The notes beneath the pieces were generated by a model. The model searched no databases. It worked only from the letters and a program-made list of their open reading frames with translations, and was not told the origin of the DNA. The position numbers and the translations under genes were made by a program. Below, in pieces: positions 8,021 to 16,973 of a stretch of 64,000 nucleotides of DNA. The DNA comes from ECT2AJA-110-A sp035399845 (GTDB lineage: Bacteria; Planctomycetota; Phycisphaerae; UBA1845; UTPLA1). How positions within the stretch are numbered: position 1 is the stretch's first letter; each line of letters starts with the position of its first letter. Location: positions 141,075 through 205,074 of the forward strand of contig DAOPJV010000002.1 in NCBI GenBank assembly GCA_035399845.1. Direction: 5' to 3'.

Positions 8021-9133
8021 TCAGTGGTCGCGCTTCTTTCCGAGGATCGCGTCGGAAACAACGGCGGCGGCGCGGCGCTGCGCGATCTCATTGGGATGCT
8101 GGTCCGTTGGATGGACCCAGAGGGACTCCGCACGGGTTCCCGTAAAGACGTCCAGCAGGTCGATGTGCTGGATTCCGGATTTGTCGCACACGCGACTGAC
8201 GATCGCGTGCTGCTCGCGAAGCGGGTAATTCGCGTCGAGCCCCCACAGAACGGGGAAAACAACGACCAGGAGCCGAACGCCGCGCTCATCCGCATACGAC
8301 TTGAAGCCCGAGAGCGCCTGATCCAGTGTCTCCCGTCCGGCCGCGCTGAAGCTCTCACGAATCGACTGGAAGTAGCGCTCCTGCAGCCGCTCGGCCCGAC
8401 GACGTCGCTGAAACCAGTCAGCCACGGCGGAGAAGCGCGCCAGCCCCGTGGCGGATTCGGGGCGGTGCATTTCGTCATTGATGCGAATCGTCTCGTGGGT
8501 CGGGGCGAGATCGTTCATGAAGAACGCCAGCACGACGATGTCGGGATTCAGCTTCTCGATCCGCAGACCGTACCAGAGGAGTTCGTCCACCAGGCCGTAT
8601 CCCTGCACGCCCGCGTTGATGACATCATAGGACGCAACGCCCGCGGGTCGCGCCGAATTCAGCCGCGCCGCGAGCACTGCGGGCCACGTGTCTTCGTCAC
8701 GCACCCCTTCGCCAAAGGTGAATGAATCGCCCAGGCATGCGATGCGTACGACGCCCGGCGGTTTCGGGATCTCCGGCGCCGGGCCACGAAATCCAAATTC
8801 GTTGATGCTGTATTCGACGCGACCTGTCGGGCCGAAATAGCCACGGCTGTCGGCGGCCGGATCATAGATCGATGCGAACTTCGCGCCCGGCTGGTATTCC
8901 AGCCGATTGCCGGGGCGCGCGACAAAGGGAACGCCCGGCTCGATCCGTCGTGGCTGGATGGGCGCCGGCCCCAGAACGCGAAAGCCGATTTCGATCATCG
9001 CCAGGCCGAACAGCCCTGAGACTGCGAGAAGCAGAACGCGCCGGCCTCGTCGAGCCGGACGCCGCCTGGCGTCAGGCGCAACGTCCGGCGCCGATCGTGA
9101 ACGCCGTCGGGATGGTGCTGCGGGCTCGTTCAA
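8021..9133 (-). CDS. SGNH/GDSL hydrolase-like membrane protein, TTG start
   Basis: A 370-residue protein with an Arg-rich cytoplasmic N-terminus, one membrane helix at about residues 32-50 and a C-terminal SGNH hydrolase fold facing the periplasm. Catalytic blocks are visible: G135-D-S137-F (block I), a Gly in N-A-G-V-Q-G-Y-G (block II), N207-D (block III) and D344-Q-H346-P-N (block V). It should therefore be an active ester hydrolase or acyl/acetyl transferase-like enzyme, often used on polysaccharides or cell-envelope glycans. The TTG at 9133 is chosen because AGGA lies 9 nt upstream and no ATG precedes the anchor. It starts 12 bp after the sensor kinase stop, so the two are probably one operon. 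Confidence 0.75.
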   Translation of the reverse strand: MNEPAAPSRRRSRSAPDVAPDARRRPARRGRRVLLLAVSGLFGLAMIEIGFRVLGPAPIQPRRIEPGVPFVARPGNRLEYQPGAKFASIYDPAADSRGYFGPTGRVEYSINEFGFRGPAPEIPKPPGVVRIACLGDSFTFGEGVRDEDTWPAVLAARLNSARPAGVASYDVINAGVQGYGLVDELLWYGLRIEKLNPDIVVLAFFMNDLAPTHETIRINDEMHRPESATGLARFSAVADWFQRRRRAERLQERYFQSIRESFSAAGRETLDQALSGFKSYADERGVRLLVVVFPVLWGLDANYPLREQHAIVSRVCDKSGIQHIDLLDVFTGTRAESLWVHPTDQHPNEIAQRRAAAVVSDAILGKKRDH

Positions 9134-9144
9134 CGGCGCTCGTC

Positions 9145-10731
9145 CTATGCCAGATTGATTCCCCGCGACAGCGTGACGCTCGTCTGTTCCGGTGGCGTCA
9201 GCGGGAGGATCACGGTGAACGTCGATCCCTTCCCCGGTTCGCTGCTGACACTCAGCGCGCCGCCGAGCAGACGCGCCAGATCGCGACTGATGGCGAGGCC
9301 GAGTCCTGTTCCGCCGTATTCCCGCGTCACGGATCCGTCGAGCTGCCGGAAGGTCTCGAAGACGGCGTCGAGTTTCTCGGCGGGAATACCGATTCCCGTG
9401 TCCCGCACATGAATGGCGACGTGTTCGTCGGTCTGCGGCTCAAGTGTCATTTCGACGAGACCGCCCTCGGGCGTGAACTTGATCGCGTTTGAAAGGAGGT
9501 TGTAGAGAATCTGCTGGATGCGGCCGGCGTCGGACTCGATGCCTGGCGCCTCGTCGGGAACGACTGCGGAGAGCTGCAGGCTCTTCTTGTTTGCGAGGGG
9601 CCGAACGAAGTCGAGGAGGTTGTCCAGCATCTCCCGGAGGTTCACGGACGTCAGGTGCAGTTCGAGCTTGCCCGCCTCGATCTTGGCCAGATCGAGCAGG
9701 TCGTTGATCAGGCCGAGCAGCATCCGACCGCTCGACATAATGTTCTCCGCGTAACGGAACTGCCGACCGCCTTCATCACTTGCGGCTTCACGCAGCAGCT
9801 CCGCAAAGCCGATGATCGAGGCCAGCGGGGTGCGAAGCTCGTGGCTCACGTTGGAGAGGAACTGGCTCTTCATCTTGTTCGCTTCGAAGAGCTCGACGTT
9901 TCGCTCGGCCAGCTGTTCGAGGCGGGTATCGAGGCTCTTGTTGATGCGCCGCAGGTCGTTTTCCGTCGACTGAAGATGAGTGAGCATCGCATTGAAGGCG
10001 CGCGACAGCTCCTCGTACTCATCCCCCGTCGCAATCTGGGCCCGAACATCGTGTTCTCCGCGCGACACGGACTCGGCGACGCGCGTCAGTTCGAGCACGG
10101 GCGAGAGAATCAGGCGATTCGTAATGAGATAGAACACGAGCACGGCGAGGATCCCCGCCAGGGCGCCCGCCATCAGACACAGCCCGAGATTGATGAGGAG
10201 GGCGGCGTTTGCGCGCACCGCCGGGTATTCGACACTGACCACACCCAGCAATGTCCCGACGGGAACGGCGCCACCCCGCGATCGAATCGGAAGAACCGTC
10301 CGATAAAAAATCAGACCGCCGTCATATCGCCAGGTGGCCGGCGCCGACGGAAGCGTGCGGTCTTCCGCAAGCACGGAAATGGCGCTCTTGAGGTAGTCAT
10401 CCGCGTCGGCCGGGGCCTGCGGATGCAGTGGATCCGGAATCGAGATCAGCCGCGGTGTCGGCCCGATGAGACCGTGCTCGACGGCGCCTTTGGGCCACCA
10501 TTGATCGAGAGCGCGCTGCTTGAGGCTCCAGTTCCCGGCGCCGAGATCGACGCGCGCCGCCGCCAGTCGCCCCATGAGAACCGCCTGCTGAACGTTGTTC
10601 TCATGGACGAGATCCCGCATGCGAAGCCACGGAACGAACAACGCCGCGGTCACAATGATGACAACGGCAAGACCGAAGAGGAGCCGGCACTTGGCGGCGA
10701 GTGAGATTGTCAGAAGTGAAATTCGCGCCAT
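9145..10731 (-). CDS. membrane sensor histidine kinase
   Basis: A 528-residue two-component sensor kinase. Two membrane helices (about residues 10-37 and 177-205) flank a periplasmic sensor domain of about 140 residues. A HAMP linker follows, then a HisKA dimerisation domain with the phospho-acceptor His297 in V-S-H-E-L-R-T-P, and a HATPase domain with the N box N-L-L-S-N-A-I-K-F, D-T-G-I-G-I and G-T-G-L-G-L. All catalytic boxes are intact. No response regulator is encoded nearby, so the partner is unknown. The downstream SGNH gene is probably cotranscribed. The ATG at 10731 places the first membrane helix correctly. An upstream TTG in frame is less likely. No clear Shine-Dalgarno is seen. 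Confidence 0.9.
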   Translation of the reverse strand: MARISLLTISLAAKCRLLFGLAVVIIVTAALFVPWLRMRDLVHENNVQQAVLMGRLAAARVDLGAGNWSLKQRALDQWWPKGAVEHGLIGPTPRLISIPDPLHPQAPADADDYLKSAISVLAEDRTLPSAPATWRYDGGLIFYRTVLPIRSRGGAVPVGTLLGVVSVEYPAVRANAALLINLGLCLMAGALAGILAVLVFYLITNRLILSPVLELTRVAESVSRGEHDVRAQIATGDEYEELSRAFNAMLTHLQSTENDLRRINKSLDTRLEQLAERNVELFEANKMKSQFLSNVSHELRTPLASIIGFAELLREAASDEGGRQFRYAENIMSSGRMLLGLINDLLDLAKIEAGKLELHLTSVNLREMLDNLLDFVRPLANKKSLQLSAVVPDEAPGIESDAGRIQQILYNLLSNAIKFTPEGGLVEMTLEPQTDEHVAIHVRDTGIGIPAEKLDAVFETFRQLDGSVTREYGGTGLGLAISRDLARLLGGALSVSSEPGKGSTFTVILPLTPPEQTSVTLSRGINLA

Positions 10732-10887
10732 ACGCCGAAACGTCCACGCCCGCCTATGATATATCGGCCCTTCCGACAACCTTTGCGCAATCGATGCGCT
10801 TCCGTTTCACGATTTCGGAATATTGCCGTGCCGATTCCATGCCGATACGATAACGTGTTTCGGACTAAATAGTTGGAGCGTTCTCCA

Positions 10888-12009
10888 ATGAGCATGAGTA
10901 TTCCGAGAAAAACTGTGATTCTGGCCGGCGTCGTCATGGGACTGACGCCAGCGCTGTCCCATGCGCAGCTTGGCCTCGGGGCCGAGCGCAATCCCCAGGA
11001 CGAGTACCGCCGCCGGACGGCTCAGTTCATGGCGAATCGGAGTCTCGGCCAGATCTATCGCTCCAGGATGAAGTCTTCGAACATCCTGTTCGGGCAGGCC
11101 CCGACGTCGTTCATGCGCGGTCTGCACAAACGACCGCTGATCTTCACCGAAGACTACGGGCTCTTCCGGCACGATCTCAGGCCAAGCGACTACGCCGGGC
11201 GCTGGCTCGACAACTATCGCGCGGTTCGCATCGATTCGTCGCTGGTCCTGTCGTCGATCAATATGCCGCACGCCACGGACTACGACACGACAGACATCGC
11301 GGGCTGGACGACGGATGAAGTTCTCTCCGCCATGCGGAAGGATCGTCCGACGGCCGCACTGGCCCTCGCGGAGCGTGCGCCGTCACTGGGGCCCGCCGAT
11401 CGAATGCACGACCGCCTCGAACAGAAATCGATCGACTCGTTTCACGATTGCGCAGCGACGTTCCGGGCGGCCATGGAAACGGATGACGGAGAAAAGCGCA
11501 ACCAGCTCATCAACGAAGCGCGGAAACACGCGGAGATTGTCATCCAGCTCGAATTCGATCGACCGCGCGGATTCCTGGCGGAAGCCCTGATCGACTATCA
11601 GTCGGCGGATTTCAACGCCGCCCTGGTCAATCTCGAACTCGGGATACGCAAAGCCGACACGATCGAGTCGCTGGATATCAACGCGAAGGATTTCTTCGGG
11701 ACAAGCCGGGCGTGGGAAGAGATGCTCGACAACATCGCGAAGGCGGCCAACGCGTCTGAGAGTCCGCGCATCCACCTGATGCAGTCCTATCTCGCCTTCC
11801 TCAACGGCGATCTGATCACCGCACAGTCGGCGGCCGAGAGGACCATCGAGGGCCTGAAGGCCGAACTGAGCGCCGCCACGAAGGACGACGAGATCGCAGA
11901 GGAAAACGCCGGCTATCGGCGCGAGACCAGTATTGAGTACGCGGAACACTTCAGGGACCTGATCGTGGAAAAGACCAAGGCCCCGAAGAAAGCCGGAAAT
12001 CCCTCATGA
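10888..12009 (+). CDS. secreted helical (TPR-like) hypothetical protein
   Basis: A 373-residue exported protein. The signal peptide spans residues 1-26 with cleavage predicted after S-H-A. The mature part begins with an Arg-rich region that mentions no catalytic motif, and from about residue 150 it becomes a set of helical pairs resembling degenerate TPR repeats (for example H-A-E-I-V-I-Q-L-E and A-L-V-N-L-E-L-G-I). The ATG at 10888 has GGAG 9 nt upstream; an earlier in-frame TTG is rejected. The gene is divergent from the sensor kinase, with a 156-bp shared upstream region. It precedes the WbpM-like gene by 41 bp, which suggests cotranscription and a possible envelope-polysaccharide context. 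Confidence 0.7.
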   Translation: MSMSIPRKTVILAGVVMGLTPALSHAQLGLGAERNPQDEYRRRTAQFMANRSLGQIYRSRMKSSNILFGQAPTSFMRGLHKRPLIFTEDYGLFRHDLRPSDYAGRWLDNYRAVRIDSSLVLSSINMPHATDYDTTDIAGWTTDEVLSAMRKDRPTAALALAERAPSLGPADRMHDRLEQKSIDSFHDCAATFRAAMETDDGEKRNQLINEARKHAEIVIQLEFDRPRGFLAEALIDYQSADFNAALVNLELGIRKADTIESLDINAKDFFGTSRAWEEMLDNIAKAANASESPRIHLMQSYLAFLNGDLITAQSAAERTIEGLKAELSAATKDDEIAEENAGYRRETSIEYAEHFRDLIVEKTKAPKKAGNPS

Positions 12010-12050
12010 GGCGTCGCACCGCCGCCTCGTCCCAGCCGTAATCGAGAACA

Positions 12051-14060
12051 ATGACCGAAGGGGAATCGACATCCGCATACGCCGCGCAACCGGTATTCCG
12101 GCGCTACCGTAGTGTGATGTCCGCTGTCGCGCACGCGGCGCTGTTCGCGGCGGCCTTCTTCTCCGCATTCGGGATCTTCTTCAACTTCAAGCGGTTCGAC
12201 GCATGGTTCGTTCCGTTCTACATCCCGCTGCTTCCGCTGGTCGTCGCGATCAAGATGATCGTCTACTGGCGCATGCAGCAGTTCCGCGGCACCTGGCGCT
12301 ACGCGGGCATGCGCGACATCCTGTCGATCATGATGGCGACGCACATCAGCGCCTTCTTCTTCATTCTGGCCTTCTATCTCTTCGTCAACGTCTATCCGGC
12401 GTTCCTGACGGAGCGTCCGCAGTTCCCGAAGTCCGTGTTCCTGATTGACTGGGGAACGACCATCGCCTTCGTCTGCGGCGCCCGACTGGTCGTGCGCCTC
12501 TACTACGAAGCCATGGGGCACGCGGATGTCGAGGGTATTCGGCAGTGCCTCATTCTCGGCGCCGGCGACACCGGTGAAGCCCTGCTCCGCGAAATCAATC
12601 GCATGAAGGGCTCGCGCTATCTCGTCATCGGCTTCCTGGACGATGATCCCTCCAAGCTCGGTCTCCGCATTCACGACGTCCCCGTTCTCGGCAAACTCAG
12701 CGAGGCGGCGGAATACTGCGAGCGCTACGAGATCGATGAACTGCTGCTGGCGATGCCCAACGCGCCCCAGCGCGTACTGCGAAATGTCGTCGAGACCTGC
12801 GGCGGTCTGAACGTGCGCTTCCGGACGATCCCGGCCATGGAGGCCGTCATCGAAGGCAAGGTCACTGTCTCCCAGATTCGCGACGTGGATATCCGCGACC
12901 TGCTCGGCCGCGAACAGGTCGAACTCGACGAGGCCCGCATCAGCCAGCACATCTGCGACAAGACGGTCCTCGTCACGGGGGCCGGCGGTTCGATCGGCTC
13001 GGAACTCTGTCGCCAGATCGCGAAATTCAAACCGGCGCGGATCGTGCTCGTCGAGCAGGCGGAAAACAACCTGTTCGAGATTGATCGCGAGATGGAGCGA
13101 CGATTCCCCGGCGTCTCACGCGGCGTGTATGTCGCCGATATCTGTGACGCCAGCCGCGTCGATTTCATCCTCAGGACCGAATCGCCCGCCATGATCTTCC
13201 ACGCGGCGGCGCACAAGCATGTGCCGATGATGGAAATCAACCCCGGCGAGGCGGTCAAGAACAACATCCTGGGCACGCGAACCATCGCCGATTCGGCCCG
13301 ACGCAACGGCGTCGATCGCTTCGTCATGATTTCGACGGACAAGGCCGTGAATCCGACCTCCGTCATGGGCTGCAGCAAGCGCGTCGCCGAGATGTACATT
13401 CAGCAGCTGCGTCAGGAGAGCCAGACGCAGTTCATGACTGTCCGCTTCGGCAACGTTCTCGGCTCCAGCGGCTCGGTAATCCCGATTTTCCGAAAGCAGA
13501 TTGCCGCCGGCGGTCCCGTCACAGTCACGGACGATCGCATGACGCGCTACTTCATGACGATCCCCGAGGCGTCGCAGCTCGTGCTGCAGGCCGGCGCCAT
13601 GGGCAGCGACGGCGACATCTTCGTGCTCGACATGGGCGAACCCGTGAAGATCATCGACCTGGCGCGCGAGATGATCACCCTCAGCGGCCTCCGTGTCGGC
13701 GAGGACATCGAGATCAGGATCTCGGGCATTCGTCCGGGTGAAAAGCTCTACGAAGAACTCAGCGTCCTCGGCGAGAACATGGGCAAGACGACACACGAGA
13801 AGATCTATGTGTGGCGCAACAAGAAGGAAGACTGGTCGCGCATCTGCTCACTGATGGAAAAGCTGATCGGCGACGCCGACACACTGCCCGCCGTTGAGAT
13901 TCGGGAACGCCTCTGCGAAATTGTGCCGGAATACCGTCCCGAGGCGCTCGGATTTGAGAACGCCGTCGCAACAGGTCCGGCGCCGGCCGCGAATACGCCC
14001 GGCGTCTCCAGCGACACGGAGCCCAGCGGGCTCCAGATCGGCGACTCTCCCGCCACGTGA
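12051..14060 (+). CDS. CapD/WbpM-type nucleoside-diphosphate-sugar 4,6-dehydratase
   Basis: A 669-residue polysaccharide biosynthesis enzyme of the CapD/WbpM/PglF family, which converts UDP-GlcNAc to its 4-keto-6-deoxy form for capsule, LPS or glycan precursors. Four N-terminal membrane helices span about residues 20-150. A CoA-binding-like Rossmann domain follows (L-I-L-G-A-G-D-T-G-E near residue 165). The catalytic SDR domain starts with T309-G-A-G-G-S-I-G and contains I-S-T-D-K-A-V-N-P at about residues 427-435, followed by V-M-G-x-S-K-R. The fold order and length match the full-length membrane-bound form. It lies 41 bp after the secreted helical protein gene. No other glycosyltransferases are in the window, so the product polysaccharide is unknown. 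Confidence 0.9.
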   Translation: MTEGESTSAYAAQPVFRRYRSVMSAVAHAALFAAAFFSAFGIFFNFKRFDAWFVPFYIPLLPLVVAIKMIVYWRMQQFRGTWRYAGMRDILSIMMATHISAFFFILAFYLFVNVYPAFLTERPQFPKSVFLIDWGTTIAFVCGARLVVRLYYEAMGHADVEGIRQCLILGAGDTGEALLREINRMKGSRYLVIGFLDDDPSKLGLRIHDVPVLGKLSEAAEYCERYEIDELLLAMPNAPQRVLRNVVETCGGLNVRFRTIPAMEAVIEGKVTVSQIRDVDIRDLLGREQVELDEARISQHICDKTVLVTGAGGSIGSELCRQIAKFKPARIVLVEQAENNLFEIDREMERRFPGVSRGVYVADICDASRVDFILRTESPAMIFHAAAHKHVPMMEINPGEAVKNNILGTRTIADSARRNGVDRFVMISTDKAVNPTSVMGCSKRVAEMYIQQLRQESQTQFMTVRFGNVLGSSGSVIPIFRKQIAAGGPVTVTDDRMTRYFMTIPEASQLVLQAGAMGSDGDIFVLDMGEPVKIIDLAREMITLSGLRVGEDIEIRISGIRPGEKLYEELSVLGENMGKTTHEKIYVWRNKKEDWSRICSLMEKLIGDADTLPAVEIRERLCEIVPEYRPEALGFENAVATGPAPAANTPGVSSDTEPSGLQIGDSPAT

Positions 14061-14279
14061 TTCCCGTCACGCTTTGCGCCACGCAATATGGCGCCGCAAT
14101 TATCCCCGAATTATTGCGCCAGCCCTAACCGACATCACCGCATGACGCCATTCGGATGGCAATCACCTTCTGATAATGAGCGCATCGCCGACCGGCGACG
14201 TTAGAGATGAAGAGGGATCCGTCCGAATCAAGAGATCCTCCTCCCTTGCAGCCGGGCGGTTCCCTTCCTCATTTTTACC

Positions 14280-16970
14280 TCAGAGCACGCGTCGAACGAA
14301 GATGTCCACAGGAACGAGCAACAGGCCGATCATGAGCAGAGTCGGCCAGAGCTCCCTGCGAATTCGGATCGGCGCCTCGAAAAGGGCCAGCTTCGTCTGA
14401 CCAACAGACGTCACACTCCCCTTCGTGCGACTCGCGATGGCGTCGGCCATCTCCCGATCGGGTGAGAGCTGATCGAACTCGGGCGAATAGCGCGTGTTCC
14501 ATCCATAGGGCTTCGTCAGTTCGGCGCCATCACTCGTCCTGACGCGCCAGACGAAGTGCCGGTCCTCGTTGTAGATCACCGGCTGCGGCGCCGCCTCATA
14601 AACGCCCGGGCCCACTTGTCGCACGGGAACATCCGTCGAATTGCCCGCGGCATCCGTCGCCGCCAGTGAGACCTCCGCCCGATCGACGAACTCACCGCCG
14701 CTGGTGCGAATATCGGCGCGAACGATTTCCTGGTCACGCCGCAGTTCGCGGGACGATTCGATGGAGACGCCTCGCGCCAGTTCCTCCCCCGTAAGGCTGC
14801 GGATCAACTGGCTCCAGAACTTCGCGAAGTCCTCCCACTCGATCCAGTCTTCGGCCCAGCGCGTCTTGGCGTCGGAGGTGAACGCCGCCGTGCGACCCAG
14901 CCCGAAACGCCAGCGCGCCAGCAGCGGATCGCCGGTATCCGACGCCAGCACCAGCCGCGCATTCGCCCGCGGAGTCGTGGCGACATAACCCGACAGAAGC
15001 GGCAGCGCCTCGGTATCGATTTCACGGAACGCGACGTCATCCGAAACAAACACGGGCTCGACGATCCGCTCGACCAGCATGCTCTTTGATGCGCGAAGCG
15101 CTTCCCGCGTGAAGATCTGCGGGATGCTGTGAACGTCGTTCGTGAAGTAGGCGCGACCGGCGCCGGCCTGCGCAATCGCCTCCATGAGTCGCATGTCGGC
15201 GCCTTCTCCGATGCCGACCGCCGACAACGTGATGCCGTCGGCGCCCATCTGACTCACATAATCCTCGTACCCGAACCCCTGTGTCTGGCCGTCGGACAGC
15301 ACAATGATGTGCTTCTTCCGTGCGCCCGAGTTGATCAGCCGATCGTGGGCGTCCTGAAGCGCGGGATAAAGGAAAGTGCCGCCACCGGCGGACAGCGTTC
15401 CGATGTGATTGCGAATCGTCCCGCGATCGGACGCCGGCGTGAGTTCAAGAATCACGCGAGAGGCGCCGTCGAAGGCGACGAGACCGATCTGGTCACGTGG
15501 ATGAATCGCCTCGGCCGTGGCAATCGCCGCCCGCTTCGCGAGTTCGATCTTGGCGCCCTCCATGCTGCCTGACTTGTCGATCACGAACATCAGCCCGAGC
15601 GACGGTCGGTTCAGGTCCTTCTGAATCGGCATGCGAACGGGAAGAATGTCCTCGACGGGCGTATCGAAATAGCCGCCGAGCCCGAAACTCTCGTCGCCCC
15701 CGAGCATCAGAAAGCCACCGCCGAAATCCTCGACGTAGCTCCTGATCATGCGCATCTGGCGCTGACTGAGGCGATCCGCCGGCACGTTCGAGAGAACAAA
15801 GGCGTCGAAGTCGAGCAGGTCCGCCATGGAGTCGGGGACACCTGTCGATGGTCGCGCCTCGACATCGATGCCTTCCAGTTCCAGCGCCGTCTTCAGATAG
15901 GACATCTGCCGCTCGTCGGAGTCAACAAAGAGGACTCTCGCAGCGCCGGGGACGACGACTGTCGTTCGCTTGATGTTGTTCTCCACGCGCGTATCGTTCT
16001 TCGCCCGGATGACGGCCTCGACGTAACGGAATCCCTTTTCACGGAAGAACATCCCAGGCAGGTCGAATCGATTCTGGCCCGCGGCGAGCGACACATCGCG
16101 TTCACTGATCAGGAATCCATCGCGATAGACGGCGAGCTGGGCCGTCGTCGGTTCCGTCGCGGCAATCATGACATTGACGGCGAACGCCTGGTTCACACGG
16201 ACCCGCTGCGGCACATCCACGCCGACGACGGCGACTTCCGGCGGGAAAGGTCTGTCGAGCAGGACGACGTGAAGCGCCGCGTCATCCATTTCGCCGGCGG
16301 GCAGCCCCTGGAGCCAGGCGCCGCGATTGGCGTTCGCGTCCGTGAAGAGGTAGATCGTCTTCCGCTCGCCCGCGGCGCCGCCGTTGAGGGCGAGACGAAG
16401 GGCGGACTCAACGTCGGTATGCTCGCCAGCGATCGAATCACGGAATCCCTCAATGGCGGCAATCTTCGCGTCGAGTGTCGCGGCGTTCTTCCCGGCGTCC
16501 GCGCCTGCGGCGCCACTGACCCGCGTCCGCTCCGCATAGAGCCGGGTCAGCGTGGATTCGTAGGTCAGCTTCTCTTTGAGATCCTCGGGCCATCCCTTCC
16601 AGCTGTCGGCGCCGTTGATCACGAGGGCCGGACGATCACCGAATGCGATCACACTGACGCGCAGATTGCCGGCTGTGTCGAACGCCTCCTTTGCCATGGC
16701 GTCGGCGGAGGCCATGGCCGCGGCGACATTGTCGGCCGACACGCTGCGCGACACATCCAGGGCGAGAACGAGATGGCGTGACCGGCTGCTGATCTCCATC
16801 GCCGGCCGCGACAGGGCCGCGATCACGAGGGCCACGATCGCAAGTCTCAGCCCCAGGCTCAGAACGAGGCCACGGCGGGAGAGCTGCGTGTAGCTCCGGC
16901 GACCCAGCCAGATGAGAAAGGCGAGGATCGGCGGCAGCAGAAGCCAGAGCCATGGCGTCTCAAACGACAA
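14280..16970 (-). CDS. membrane protein with two VWA domains
   Basis: An 896-residue membrane protein and the last gene of the MoxR/VWA cluster. Two N-terminal helices (residues about 7-22 and 34-54) precede a first VWA-like domain with D72-V-S-R-S. A middle region with a ThuA/glutamine-amidotransferase-like segment (L-F-V-D-S-D-E-R-Q-M-S and F-G-G-G-F-L-M-L-G-G-D-E) is followed by a second, complete VWA domain with D465-K-S-G-S-M. A beta-rich C-terminal part and a final membrane helix complete it. The DxSxS metal sites suggest ligand binding. Such proteins accompany MoxR ATPases and may help assemble envelope complexes. It starts with TTG at 16970: GGAG lies 6 nt upstream and only 3 bp separate it from the preceding gene. 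Confidence 0.8.
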   Translation of the reverse strand: MSFETPWLWLLLPPILAFLIWLGRRSYTQLSRRGLVLSLGLRLAIVALVIAALSRPAMEISSRSRHLVLALDVSRSVSADNVAAAMASADAMAKEAFDTAGNLRVSVIAFGDRPALVINGADSWKGWPEDLKEKLTYESTLTRLYAERTRVSGAAGADAGKNAATLDAKIAAIEGFRDSIAGEHTDVESALRLALNGGAAGERKTIYLFTDANANRGAWLQGLPAGEMDDAALHVVLLDRPFPPEVAVVGVDVPQRVRVNQAFAVNVMIAATEPTTAQLAVYRDGFLISERDVSLAAGQNRFDLPGMFFREKGFRYVEAVIRAKNDTRVENNIKRTTVVVPGAARVLFVDSDERQMSYLKTALELEGIDVEARPSTGVPDSMADLLDFDAFVLSNVPADRLSQRQMRMIRSYVEDFGGGFLMLGGDESFGLGGYFDTPVEDILPVRMPIQKDLNRPSLGLMFVIDKSGSMEGAKIELAKRAAIATAEAIHPRDQIGLVAFDGASRVILELTPASDRGTIRNHIGTLSAGGGTFLYPALQDAHDRLINSGARKKHIIVLSDGQTQGFGYEDYVSQMGADGITLSAVGIGEGADMRLMEAIAQAGAGRAYFTNDVHSIPQIFTREALRASKSMLVERIVEPVFVSDDVAFREIDTEALPLLSGYVATTPRANARLVLASDTGDPLLARWRFGLGRTAAFTSDAKTRWAEDWIEWEDFAKFWSQLIRSLTGEELARGVSIESSRELRRDQEIVRADIRTSGGEFVDRAEVSLAATDAAGNSTDVPVRQVGPGVYEAAPQPVIYNEDRHFVWRVRTSDGAELTKPYGWNTRYSPEFDQLSPDREMADAIASRTKGSVTSVGQTKLALFEAPIRIRRELWPTLLMIGLLLVPVDIFVRRVL

Positions 16971-16973
16971 TCG

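Noticed and set aside
14200..14279. Terminator for the VWA cluster
   Set aside because: An imperfect GGATC/GATCC hairpin with a bulge exists, but no T run follows on the minus strand, so it was not called.
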